DNA of 42,356 nt from an uncultured Coriobacteriaceae bacterium. Lineage in GTDB: Bacteria; Actinomycetota; Coriobacteriia; Coriobacteriales; Atopobiaceae. This document shows positions 17,530 to 24,351 of this stretch, one piece after another. Numbering within the stretch: position 1 is the stretch's first letter; each line of letters opens with the position of its first letter. A program made the position numbers and the translations under genes. Below the pieces are notes generated by a model, which did not search any database, was not told where the DNA came from, and saw only the letters and a program-made list of their open reading frames with translations. The stretch lies in NCBI GenBank assembly GCA_947426865.1, contig CANEFS010000008.1:1-42356 (forward strand). Direction: 5' to 3'.

Positions 17530-18867
17530 TTAGCCAGCCACTTTTTCAATCGCAACGGCCACACTTTGCGCAATGCGCTTAGCGTCCTCTTTTTTCTCGG
17601 CCTCAACCATGACGCGCAGCAAAGGCTCGGTGCCGCTGGCGCGCACGAGAAGGCGGCCATTTTCGCCCAAGTCCTTCTCGGCTTGAACAATGGCGGCTTT
17701 TACGTCTGCGTTTTGGAGAGTCGCGTCTTTCTCTACCACCTCGACGTTGATGAGGGCCTGCGGGAAAAGCGTGACGGGACGGGCCAGCTCAGAGAGCGTT
17801 TCTTTCTCCGCACGCATCGCCTCCATCACGCGGAGGCTCGTCATGATACCGTCTCCTGTCTTTTCAATGTCCCCAAAGATGATGTGGCCGGACTGCTCGC
17901 CGCCCAGAGAGAGCGACTTCTCGCGCATCTTGGCGTAGACGTTTTTGTCGCCGACGTCGGTGGTGATGTAGTTGATTTTTGCGAGCTCAAGCGCCTTCAG
18001 AAAACCGAAGTTGCTCATGATGGTCGGCACGACCGTGGCCGCCGTTAAGCGACCGTGTTTGTTGAGATAGCGCCCGCAAATGTAGAGGATAAGGTCGCCG
18101 TCAATGACGTGACCATTCTCATCAACGGCCAGGCAGCGGTCGGCGTCTCCGTCGTAGGCAAACCCTACGTCAAGGCTTTGCTCGACAACGAGACGCTGCA
18201 GATTTTCGATGTGAGTGGATCCGCAATTGACGTTGATGTTGAAGCCGTCGGGTGCGGCATTGATGATGCGAACGTCTGCGCCTAGCGCGTCAAAAACGGG
18301 CTTTGCCACCGAGCTTGCTGCTCCATTTGCGCAATCAAGCCCGACTTTTACCCCTTGCAAGCTAAAGTTGGCGCTTGCAACGAGGTGAGCGATGTAGCGA
18401 TTGCGCCCCTGCATGTAGTCGATGGTGCAACCAATTTCGTCACCCGTGGCCAGCGGAATCTCGAACTTGTCGTCGATGTAGTCCTCAACTTGGCAAAGAA
18501 CATCCTCGTCCATCTTGAAACCCTCGGAATTTACCAGTTTTATGCCGTTATCCGAGAAGGGATTGTGCGAAGCGGTAATCATAATGCCGCAGTCGAACTG
18601 GCCATCCAACACCTCATAGCAGACGCCGGGCGTGGGGATGACGTGGAGCATGTAGACGTCGGCGCCACTGGCAACAAGGCCTGCGACAAGGGCAGACTCG
18701 AACATGTAGGAGGAGCGACGCGTATCTTTTCCAATTACAATGCGGGCCTTCTTACCCTTTTCAAGCCCGTAGTGCCAGCCGACGTACCGGCCAATCTTGA
18801 AGGCCTGCTCGACGTTGAGCGTCTCGTTGGCAGCTCCTCTAAATCCATCAGTTCCAAAATATTTCAT
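17530..18867 (-). CDS. glmM: Phosphoglucosamine mutase
   Basis: Converts glucosamine 6-phosphate to glucosamine 1-phosphate for UDP-GlcNAc synthesis. It shows FGTDGFRG near the N-terminus, the phosphoserine loop TASHNPFSDNGIK, the Mg-binding loop DGDADRC and the C-terminal phosphate-binding motif RASGTEPLLRVM. At 445 aa the length is right. The start ATG follows AGAGGAAAC. It is the first gene of a likely operon glmM-glmS-acpS-nnr-alr. A promoter is expected in 18868-19000, but I could not assign one confidently. Confidence 0.96.
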   Translation of the reverse strand: MKYFGTDGFRGAANETLNVEQAFKIGRYVGWHYGLEKGKKARIVIGKDTRRSSYMFESALVAGLVASGADVYMLHVIPTPGVCYEVLDGQFDCGIMITASHNPFSDNGIKLVNSEGFKMDEDVLCQVEDYIDDKFEIPLATGDEIGCTIDYMQGRNRYIAHLVASANFSLQGVKVGLDCANGAASSVAKPVFDALGADVRIINAAPDGFNINVNCGSTHIENLQRLVVEQSLDVGFAYDGDADRCLAVDENGHVIDGDLILYICGRYLNKHGRLTAATVVPTIMSNFGFLKALELAKINYITTDVGDKNVYAKMREKSLSLGGEQSGHIIFGDIEKTGDGIMTSLRVMEAMRAEKETLSELARPVTLFPQALINVEVVEKDATLQNADVKAAIVQAEKDLGENGRLLVRASGTEPLLRVMVEAEKKEDAKRIAQSVAVAIEKVAG

Positions 18868-19169
18868 GTGCTTGTTTCCTCTTTAAACGATGCTCTGAGC
18901 CGGCCGGCGCCTCGTTGTGCGCGACTCAGTACGAGCAAATTCAACTTTTCTATTTTCTCACACCGAGCGGGCTTTTTGTAGCCTTCCTTTTAAACGGAGC
19001 TGCTCAACTCGCGGCAAATTTTTTCCATGTTCCATTAATTGTGAGAATCAAGCCTCAGTTCGCGGACCTAGCGCGCGAGTTGAGCAGGCAAACAAAAGAA
19101 CGTTTGGAAGTCTCTGATTGAGTCTATGATTCTCTAATCTTAAGAAGGGTTATACAAAAGACGGCAAAC

Positions 19170-19320
19170 ATGATCCCCAAGCAACTGAGGCCTTTTCACT
19201 TCGACTTGTTTTTTGGAAGAGTTTCTGTGTTTCAAGAAAGAACGGTTTATGCTCCCCGACATGGCAACGTAGATGATAAAAAAGCCTTTACGCGTTCAGA
19301 AAAAACTGGAAACGCACAAC
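19170..19320 (+). pseudogene. Possible decayed fourth copy of the secreted paralog, inverted
   Basis: On the plus strand the translation contains RSEKTGN at about 19289-19313, a signature shared by all three minus-strand paralogs. The DNA there (GCGTTCAGAAAAAACTGGAAAC) matches paralog A at 19 of 22 positions. About 33 residues earlier is FHFDLF, spaced roughly as RFEFEF is in the paralogs. The rest is not alignable by eye and the C-terminal block is replaced by the terminator. It may be a degraded, inverted copy; chance similarity is not excluded. Confidence 0.3.
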
Positions 19321-19360
19321 AAAACGGGCCCGAGATTTTCTTCTCGGACCCGTTCTTTTT
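19321..19360 (-). terminator. Hairpin terminator after secreted paralog A
   Basis: Stem AACGGG-CCGAGA pairs with TCTCGG-CCCGTT, with one C/A mismatch and a loop TTTTCT. It lies about 100 bp after the paralog A stop on the minus strand. The plus-strand side has a T-rich tail (TTCTTTTT), so it may act in both directions. The inner stem is an inverted pair of the common TCTCGG motif. Confidence 0.75.
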
Positions 19361-19460
19361 AAAGGAGATTGTTAGAGGCTGCTCGATACTATTTTGCTAT
19401 GTTTCTAAAAAATACTAATAAAAAAATTCGTAGGAAAAGAAGTTAGATTCTTTGCAAAAT

Positions 19461-20198
19461 TTAAAGCGGTCTCATCCATATAACCATATATAACTCTATG
19501 TTATCCCCCGGATTGGCAACGTGCATAGAGGCTCCGTGGTTGACACCATCAGCCGTTATATAGTTTCCTGTTTTTTCAGAGCGCATGGCGACTTTCCAGA
19601 CTTGGGCTCCTACCTGCAAACAATCAATAGAAGAAGGAAAAGAGAAATCATGTTCACCGCAATACTCAAGAAATTGAAATTCAAATCGTTGCCAATCCTT
19701 ATCCCCAGAATAAAATTTGGAAGTGCCACGCAATTTTTTGCCGGCGTCTCCTGATTTGTCGGCCACTTCAAGCATCTTAAAGATGTTCTTGTTGCCTTTT
19801 GAATCATCCATGAGGGTGTAGGCACTATTGCCCCACTTTCCCTGATAACGGTTTGAGTCCTTTGGATGAAAGCGGGGAACCGTAAGCTTTAAATCCGAAA
19901 TTCCATCGCCGCGGAAAGAATGGGTTGAGCACGCGGGTGAGTGGTTTGAAGCACCATTATTATTGATGCCTAATGAATACCAGCCATGTGAGGACAAATC
20001 GTAGTTTACAAGAGCTGGATCACCCGCAATCAGAGCAAAATTACAATTTGATATATCCACTTCGCCTGCATTCGCTTTGTTAACAGGAAAGAACGAGAAA
20101 GCCATGATAAGACCGAGAACGACGCCGAAAAGGCCGCCGACTCTACGGGTAAGTTTCTTCTCTTTTTGCAGTTTCTCTTGGAACTTTTGAAGTTTCAC
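19461..20198 (-). CDS. Secreted protein of unknown family, paralog A
   Basis: I do not recognise this family. The N-terminus is basic (KLQKFQEKLQKEKKLTRR), followed by a hydrophobic segment GGLFGVVLGLIMAFSFF and a likely signal peptidase site after ANA, giving a mature protein of about 205 aa with no anchor or sorting signal. Three blocks are shared with the two paralogs: the N-terminal NNGASNHSPA region; the central VPRFHPK, YTLMDDSKGNKN, RGTSKFYSGDKDWQRFEF region; and the C-terminal RSEKTGNYITADGVNHGASM region. Unlike paralog C it has several Cys in the mature part, so disulfides are possible. The GTG at 20198 was chosen because it aligns with the paralog starts and follows AAAGGAAG. The frame also continues up to an ATG at 20243. 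Confidence 0.8.
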   Translation of the reverse strand: MKLQKFQEKLQKEKKLTRRVGGLFGVVLGLIMAFSFFPVNKANAGEVDISNCNFALIAGDPALVNYDLSSHGWYSLGINNNGASNHSPACSTHSFRGDGISDLKLTVPRFHPKDSNRYQGKWGNSAYTLMDDSKGNKNIFKMLEVADKSGDAGKKLRGTSKFYSGDKDWQRFEFQFLEYCGEHDFSFPSSIDCLQVGAQVWKVAMRSEKTGNYITADGVNHGASMHVANPGDNIELYMVIWMRPL

Positions 20199-20254
20199 TG
20201 TTGCTTCCTTTCTTTTGGTTTTTTTGTTCATTTGCATATCCAAATGATAGAAGA

Positions 20255-20283
20255 AGTTTAGACGTTCTTGGGGTCCATTTCAA
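20255..20283 (-). promoter_or_regulatory. Predicted promoter of paralog A
   Basis: On the minus strand, TTGAAA (20278-20283) and TAAACT (20255-20260) are separated by exactly 17 bp, a near-consensus housekeeping sigma promoter. Transcription would begin about 50 bp before the GTG start. Confidence 0.6.
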
Positions 20284-20323
20284 TAGAAAAAAATGCAAAA
20301 TCGCGCCCAAAGCCGATCGCAAC

Positions 20324-20361
20324 AAAACGGGCCCGAGTTTTTCTTCTCGGACCCGTTGTTT
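20324..20361 (-). terminator. Hairpin terminator after secreted paralog B
   Basis: Nearly the same hairpin as at 19321-19360: AACGGG-CCGAG pairs with CTCGG-CCCGTT, with a C/A mismatch and a T-rich loop. It lies about 65 bp after the paralog B stop. Both copies share the flank CAACAAAACGGGCCCGAG, which suggests the terminator was duplicated with the genes. Confidence 0.75.
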
Positions 20362-20423
20362 TGGAACAGGTCTTGAAATAATTTATGAGCCTTTTCTTCG
20401 CAAATCTTAAGAAAGCAAGAGAA

Positions 20424-21176
20424 TTAATAAATGCAGTGCTCCGACGCCCAAACAATCATCCATAAATCTGTGTTTTCTCCAGAATTGGCAACGTGCATAG
20501 AGGCTCCGTGGTTGACACCATTAGCCGTTATATAGTTTCCTGTTTTTTCAGAGCGCATATGGACCTTATAAAGATGCCCGTCTATATAATGATGTTCATG
20601 CTGACCGTCGGCCGTTACTTCAAAGGTGAGTATTCCTCTATCTTCAGCAAACTCAAACTCAAATCGTTGCCAGTCTTTATCCCCAGAATAAAATTTGGAA
20701 GTGCCTCGCAATTTCTTGCCTGCATCTCCGGATTTATCGGTCACTTCAAGCATTTTAAAGGTGTTTTTGTTGCCAAAGGAATCATCCATCAAGGTGTAGG
20801 CTCTGTTACCATACTTTCCATTGTAGGATTTTCCGCCCTTTGGGTGAAAACGCGGTACACTGAGGTTGTAGCCCCACCCATCGGAAGTTCGAGACATATC
20901 ATGGGTTGCTTCTGCAGGTGAGTGATTAGTAGCGCCATTATTTTTGATGCCCAATGCACAGCCACAGTTGACAAGATTGTAATGTGCAACCGCTGGGTCG
21001 CCAGCAAGAAGAACAAAGTCTTCATTTGACAAATCCACGTCTAAGGCCTGCGCTTGATTAGCAGGAAAGAATGAGAAGGCCATAATAAGACCGAGCACAA
21101 CCCCAAAAAGACCGCCGGCTCTTCGAATAAGCTTCTTTTCATTGCTCAGTTTCTCTTTTAATTTCCGAAATTGCAT
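20424..21176 (-). CDS. Secreted protein of unknown family, paralog B
   Basis: A 250-aa paralog of the genes on either side, family not recognised. It has a basic start (MQFRKLKEKLSNEKKLIRR), the hydrophobic segment GGLFGVVLGLIMAFSFF and a predicted signal peptidase cut after AQA. The mature protein begins LDVDLSNEDF. The conserved blocks NNGATNHSPAEATH, VPRFHPKGGKSYNGKYGN, YTLMDDSFGNKN, KFYSGDKDWQRFEFEF and RSEKTGNYITANG follow. There is a His-rich patch (HEHHYIDGH) near residue 190. The ATG follows GGAAGGGGACTGGA. It starts 33 bp after the paralog C stop and is probably transcribed with it. Part of its 3' end is almost identical to paralog A, and a nearby part to paralog C. Confidence 0.8.
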   Translation of the reverse strand: MQFRKLKEKLSNEKKLIRRAGGLFGVVLGLIMAFSFFPANQAQALDVDLSNEDFVLLAGDPAVAHYNLVNCGCALGIKNNGATNHSPAEATHDMSRTSDGWGYNLSVPRFHPKGGKSYNGKYGNRAYTLMDDSFGNKNTFKMLEVTDKSGDAGKKLRGTSKFYSGDKDWQRFEFEFAEDRGILTFEVTADGQHEHHYIDGHLYKVHMRSEKTGNYITANGVNHGASMHVANSGENTDLWMIVWASEHCIY

Positions 21177-21209
21177 TCCAGTCCCCTTCCTTCAGTTTTT
21201 TTGTTGGAA

Positions 21210-21965
21210 TTAATAAACTTTATGAGGTTTCGACCAAACGACCATCCACAAATCTATATTATCTTCAGGTCGAGCAATCCGCATAGGATTTCCATTTTGA
21301 GTGCCAAGGCTCGCAATATAGTTCCCTGTCTTCTCAGAGCGCATATGGACCTTATAAAGATGCCCGTCTATGGATTTAGCCTGGCCGAATTTGCCTACGT
21401 AAAAAGATTTAACGCCACTGTCTTCAATGAACTCAAACTCAAATCGTTGCCAATCCTTATCTCCAGAATAAAACTTGGAAGTACCACGCAGTCTCTTGCC
21501 TGCATCTCCTGATTTATCGGTCACTTCAAGCATTTTAAAGATGTTTTTGTTGCCATAAGAATCATCCATGAGGGTGTAGGCTCTGTTGCCGTACTTTCCA
21601 TTGTAGGATTTTCCGCCCTTTGGGTGAAAACGGGGAATATCGACACTGTAATCACCGAACATTGTACTCCAGTTGGGCAAGCCATGGGTAGCCTGAGCAG
21701 GAGAATGGTTTGTAGCGCCGTTATTGTGAATACCTAAGGCCTTCCAATCAGAGTGACTTTCAAAGTCATAGTTGATATCCGCGGGGTTGGCACCGAGCAG
21801 AATGAAGTCTTCATCAGAAATATCGACATCTAAAGCATTCGCTTGATTTGCGGGAAAAAACGAAAAGGCCATAACCAGACCGAGAACAACACCAAATAGG
21901 CCACCGATTCTACGGGTAAGTTTCTTCTCATTGTGGAGCTTCTCTTTGAACTTCTGAAATTTCAC
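21210..21965 (-). CDS. Secreted protein of unknown family, paralog C
   Basis: A 251-aa member of the same unrecognised family, first of the C-B pair. It has basic residues 1-19, the signal segment GGLFGVVLGLVMAFSFF and a cut after ANA, giving mature LDVDISDEDFILL. Shared blocks are NNGATNHSPAQATH, IPRFHPKGGKSYNGKYGN, YTLMDDSYGNKN, KFYSGDKDWQRFEFEF and RSEKTGNYI. It has no Cys in the mature part. The start is GTG with AAAGGAAG in front. The GTG overlaps the TGA of a 13-codon upstream frame. A near-consensus promoter lies at 22027-22055. The family has no anchor, so free secretion is inferred; the target is unknown. Confidence 0.8.
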   Translation of the reverse strand: MKFQKFKEKLHNEKKLTRRIGGLFGVVLGLVMAFSFFPANQANALDVDISDEDFILLGANPADINYDFESHSDWKALGIHNNGATNHSPAQATHGLPNWSTMFGDYSVDIPRFHPKGGKSYNGKYGNRAYTLMDDSYGNKNIFKMLEVTDKSGDAGKRLRGTSKFYSGDKDWQRFEFEFIEDSGVKSFYVGKFGQAKSIDGHLYKVHMRSEKTGNYIASLGTQNGNPMRIARPEDNIDLWMVVWSKPHKVY

Positions 21966-22003
21966 CTTTGCTTCCTTTCTTTAAGTTCCTTAGTTTTTTT
22001 CAT
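21962..22003 (-). CDS. Possible 13-codon leader ORF overlapping paralog C start
   Basis: A minus-strand mini-ORF, MKKTKELKERKQR, begins at ATG 22003-22001. Its TGA overlaps the GTG start of paralog C (GTGA overlap). It is very Lys/Arg-rich. In paralog A the matching sequence (MNKKTKRKEAT) is fused in frame. It may couple translation or only be the A-rich leader holding the ribosome site. Confidence 0.3.
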   Translation of the reverse strand: MKKTKELKERKQR

Positions 22004-22026
22004 TTGTTTATTCAAATGAGGCTCTA

Positions 22027-22055
22027 AGTATAAATATTTATGCCGTCTGTTGCAA
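22027..22055 (-). promoter_or_regulatory. Predicted promoter of paralogs C and B
   Basis: On the minus strand, TTGCAA (22050-22055) and TATACT (22027-22032) are separated by 17 bp. It lies just downstream of the rpsI terminator, about 60 bp before the paralog C start, so C-B has its own transcription unit. Confidence 0.65.
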
Positions 22056-22094
22056 TCAACTACACCAAAAAAAGGCCTCTCCTCCAGCTTGACC

Positions 22095-22120
22095 ACAAAA
22101 AACCCCTGCTCTGCAGGGGC
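22095..22120 (-). terminator. Intrinsic terminator of the rplM-rpsI operon
   Basis: The minus strand reads a perfect 7-bp stem (CCCCTGC/GCAGGGG, loop of 3), directly followed by TTTTTTGT. It is a textbook intrinsic terminator, about 105 bp after the rpsI stop. Confidence 0.9.
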
Positions 22121-22224
22121 TTTCCAAACAAATTGGTTTGTTATCTCGCGCGATTTTCTCGGAAAGAAAATGGTGCCCTTCGTAAGATTGGAAAAGCGTC
22201 GCACAGGAAGGCGCTTCGCAAAAC

Positions 22225-22638
22225 CTAGCGCTTCGAGAACTGCGGGCGCTTGCGGGCCTTTTTCAGACCGTACTTCTTACGCTCGACCGCACGAGCGTCA
22301 CGCGTCAAGAATCCGGCATGCTTCAGGTCGTGGCGGTAATCGCCGGCGTCGAGAAGGGCGCGCGAAATACCCAAACGGACAGCTCCGGCTTGGCCGGAAA
22401 TGCCGCCGCCCGTGCAGGTGACGATGACATCGTATTGCTTTTGCGTGTCGGTAACTTTGAAAGGCGCGAGGGCTGTATCGACAAGTTGCTGGCGCCCAAA
22501 ATAGGCAAGAGCATCTTTTCCGTTGACGACAAATGCCCCTTTACCTGGTGCAAGACGCACGCGGGCAATCGCCTCTTTACGACGGCCGGTTCCGTAATAG
22601 AGCGTCCCGTTCTTCTTTTTACTCGTTTTAGCTGGCAT
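22225..22638 (-). CDS. rpsI: 30S ribosomal protein S9
   Basis: Small-subunit protein S9, whose basic C-terminal tail reaches the P-site tRNA. It has the family opening [16 protein letters not shown] and the ending [12 protein letters not shown], with [20 protein letters not shown] in the middle. At 137 aa the length is normal, with a short Lys-rich N-terminal extension. It starts immediately after the rplM stop, the usual rplM-rpsI pair, and is followed by a strong terminator. Confidence 0.98.
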   Translation of the reverse strand: MPAKTSKKKNGTLYYGTGRRKEAIARVRLAPGKGAFVVNGKDALAYFGRQQLVDTALAPFKVTDTQKQYDVIVTCTGGGISGQAGAVRLGISRALLDAGDYRHDLKHAGFLTRDARAVERKKYGLKKARKRPQFSKR

Positions 22639-23076
22639 TTATGCCTCCAGATTGATTTTCTCGGGATTTTGAGCAGCATGAGGATGCTCAGATCCGGCGT
22701 ACACTTTCAGTTTCGAAAACTGCTTGCGGCCCAGCGTGTTGTGGGGAAGCATTCCCTTGACGGCGTGCTCGATGACGCGCTCCGGGTGCTTTTCCATAGC
22801 CTCCTGGAAGCTTTCCGTCTTGAGTCCGCCCAGGTAACCTGAGTAACGCCAGTATTCCTTTTGTAGCGCTTTGTTGCCGGTAAGCTGGACCTTATCGGCG
22901 TTGATGACTACAACGAAATCCCCCGTATCAGTGTTGGGCGTAAATTGCGGCTTGTTCTTTCCGCGCAAAATGTCAGCAACGCGCGTTGCAAGGCGGCCAA
23001 GAACGGCACCGTCGGCGTCGATAAGCACCCATTTACGTGCTACTTCGCCTGGTTTTGCATATTGAGTCGATTTCAT
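22639..23076 (-). CDS. rplM: 50S ribosomal protein L13
   Basis: Large-subunit protein L13, an early assembly protein binding 23S rRNA. Motifs are [42 protein letters not shown] and [10 protein letters not shown]. The frame extends 21 codons further, but the ATG at 23076 has AAGGAGT in front and gives the usual 145 aa. It heads the rplM-rpsI operon. Its promoter would lie in the 72 bp after the patatin gene, where TACAAT at about 23145 is a possible -10 without a good -35. Confidence 0.97.
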   Translation of the reverse strand: MKSTQYAKPGEVARKWVLIDADGAVLGRLATRVADILRGKNKPQFTPNTDTGDFVVVINADKVQLTGNKALQKEYWRYSGYLGGLKTESFQEAMEKHPERVIEHAVKGMLPHNTLGRKQFSKLKVYAGSEHPHAAQNPEKINLEA

Positions 23077-23148
23077 GTGGACTCCTTCTTTTCCTACATC
23101 TTTTGTGAGTTTACGGGGCTCTGCAAAAGAAGCACGCACGATTGTACA

Positions 23149-24084
23149 CTAATTTAGGAATTTTTGTATCGACTTCAGCGCCGCATTTGCCTGACGGCGT
23201 CCGTCTATGTAAAGGCGGAGCAAATCTTCTCCGCCTTGGCCGAGAAGAGACAAGTTGACTGGCTTCGACGGTGCGATGACGATAGCTTTTCCTGCTGATT
23301 CGAGCTCGAAGATGAATTTGCGCTGCGCGTTGTAGCGGGCAGGGCGCGTTTTTAAGGCTTCGAGAAAATAGGGGTACGAATGGTAACGTTTGGACGCGAC
23401 CGACATGAGCGAATAACCTTCCGGGCGCACATAGCCTCTATCCTGCGTTAATACGACAACGAGTTTCTTCGCGCCGTCGGCCAAGGCCTTCTCGACAGGA
23501 ATCGAGTCGGTAGTGCCACCGTCCAACAAGCGCTTTCCTTTGTACTCCACGATTTCTGAGAGCGTAGGCAAAGACGAGCTAGCAATAACCGCATCCATGT
23601 CACGCGGGAGCTTCTCGACATTAAGATACACGGGCGTTCCAAACGTCACATCCGAGGCAACGACCGTGTAAGGAATCTTATTTTTGTTGAACGTATCATA
23701 GGAAAAGGGGTCGATGTCGTTGTTGATGTCTTTGAAAATGAACTCGCGCCCCATGACGTTTCCCGTTTTCGCGAGAGAATAAAAGCTGAAAAAGTCGGGG
23801 TTATCACGGAAGGCAAGAACATCTCGGCAGAAGCGGCCGGTGTCGTGGGCGAGAAAATTCGTGCCGTTGATGGCCCCCGCTGAGACGCCGTAGACGTGGG
23901 AGAAGTTCGTGAGTTGGTTCTCGAGAAGAACATCGATGGCTCCTCCCGTGAACATGCCGCGCATGCCGCCGCCCTCAAGCACGAGGGCTACGTCGTTGGA
24001 GCAGAGATTGGCGCTAGGGTTGGCGCTGGCTCCCCCCTTTTGGGTTCGGACACTTCTGTTGCTTTGCGTTTTTCTTCCAGGCAT
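23149..24084 (-). CDS. Patatin-like phospholipase
   Basis: Predicted serine lipid acyl hydrolase of the patatin fold (YjjU/RssA-like group). The oxyanion loop GGGMRG is at 38-43, the nucleophile elbow GVSAG at 66-70 (S68), and the catalytic Asp in DGG at 188-190. There is no signal peptide or membrane segment, so it is probably cytoplasmic or peripheral. The substrate is unknown. Length (311 aa) is normal. The N-terminal ~28 residues are basic and low complexity. The ribosome site GAAGGAAG precedes the ATG. It is upstream of rplM in the same direction but probably a separate unit. Confidence 0.9.
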   Translation of the reverse strand: MPGRKTQSNRSVRTQKGGASANPSANLCSNDVALVLEGGGMRGMFTGGAIDVLLENQLTNFSHVYGVSAGAINGTNFLAHDTGRFCRDVLAFRDNPDFFSFYSLAKTGNVMGREFIFKDINNDIDPFSYDTFNKNKIPYTVVASDVTFGTPVYLNVEKLPRDMDAVIASSSLPTLSEIVEYKGKRLLDGGTTDSIPVEKALADGAKKLVVVLTQDRGYVRPEGYSLMSVASKRYHSYPYFLEALKTRPARYNAQRKFIFELESAGKAIVIAPSKPVNLSLLGQGGEDLLRLYIDGRRQANAALKSIQKFLN

Positions 24085-24249
24085 GAAAAGCTTCCTTCTC
24101 TCTTTTGGTTCGCGCGGGCGGGCGGCTGCGGGCGGTGGCGGTTACGCAGGCCCTTCTCGGCCGGCTAAAAGCGGCGGCTCCGTGAGCCTTTCTCGGCATA
24201 AAAATCCCCATGGACCGAGGCTCGCTTCGTGTGTTGTTTTGTACACGCT

Positions 24250-24278
24250 TTGACATTATAAGGGCGCAACTTTTAACT
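24250..24278 (+). promoter_or_regulatory. Candidate promoter of the LCP gene
   Basis: A perfect -35 TTGACA at 24250-24255 is followed after 17 bp by TTAACT, a poor -10. Upstream, 24085-24249 holds two plus-strand TTCTCGG motifs (24154 and 24191) but no gene. Confidence 0.4.
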
Positions 24279-24351
24279 TGCATCAAAATCCTCTAAAATA
24301 AGGCAGTTTCTCAGAAGCAAAAACGAGGCCGGAACCAAGGAGAAATTTTTT

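Larger units (their letters stand above)
18868..19460. other. 593-bp intergenic region
   Basis: This stretch separates glmM from the secreted paralog cluster. It holds the glmM leader (18868 to about 19000), a possible inverted remnant of the paralog family on the plus strand (about 19170-19320) and a strong hairpin terminator (19321-19360). I see no convincing complete gene. Short frames on the plus strand have no ribosome site or recognisable product. Confidence 0.6.

Noticed and set aside
18868-19500. glmS ribozyme or other riboswitch near glmM/glmS
   Set aside because: The glmS gene starts one base after glmM, leaving no space for a ribozyme, and no known riboswitch pattern is visible before glmM.
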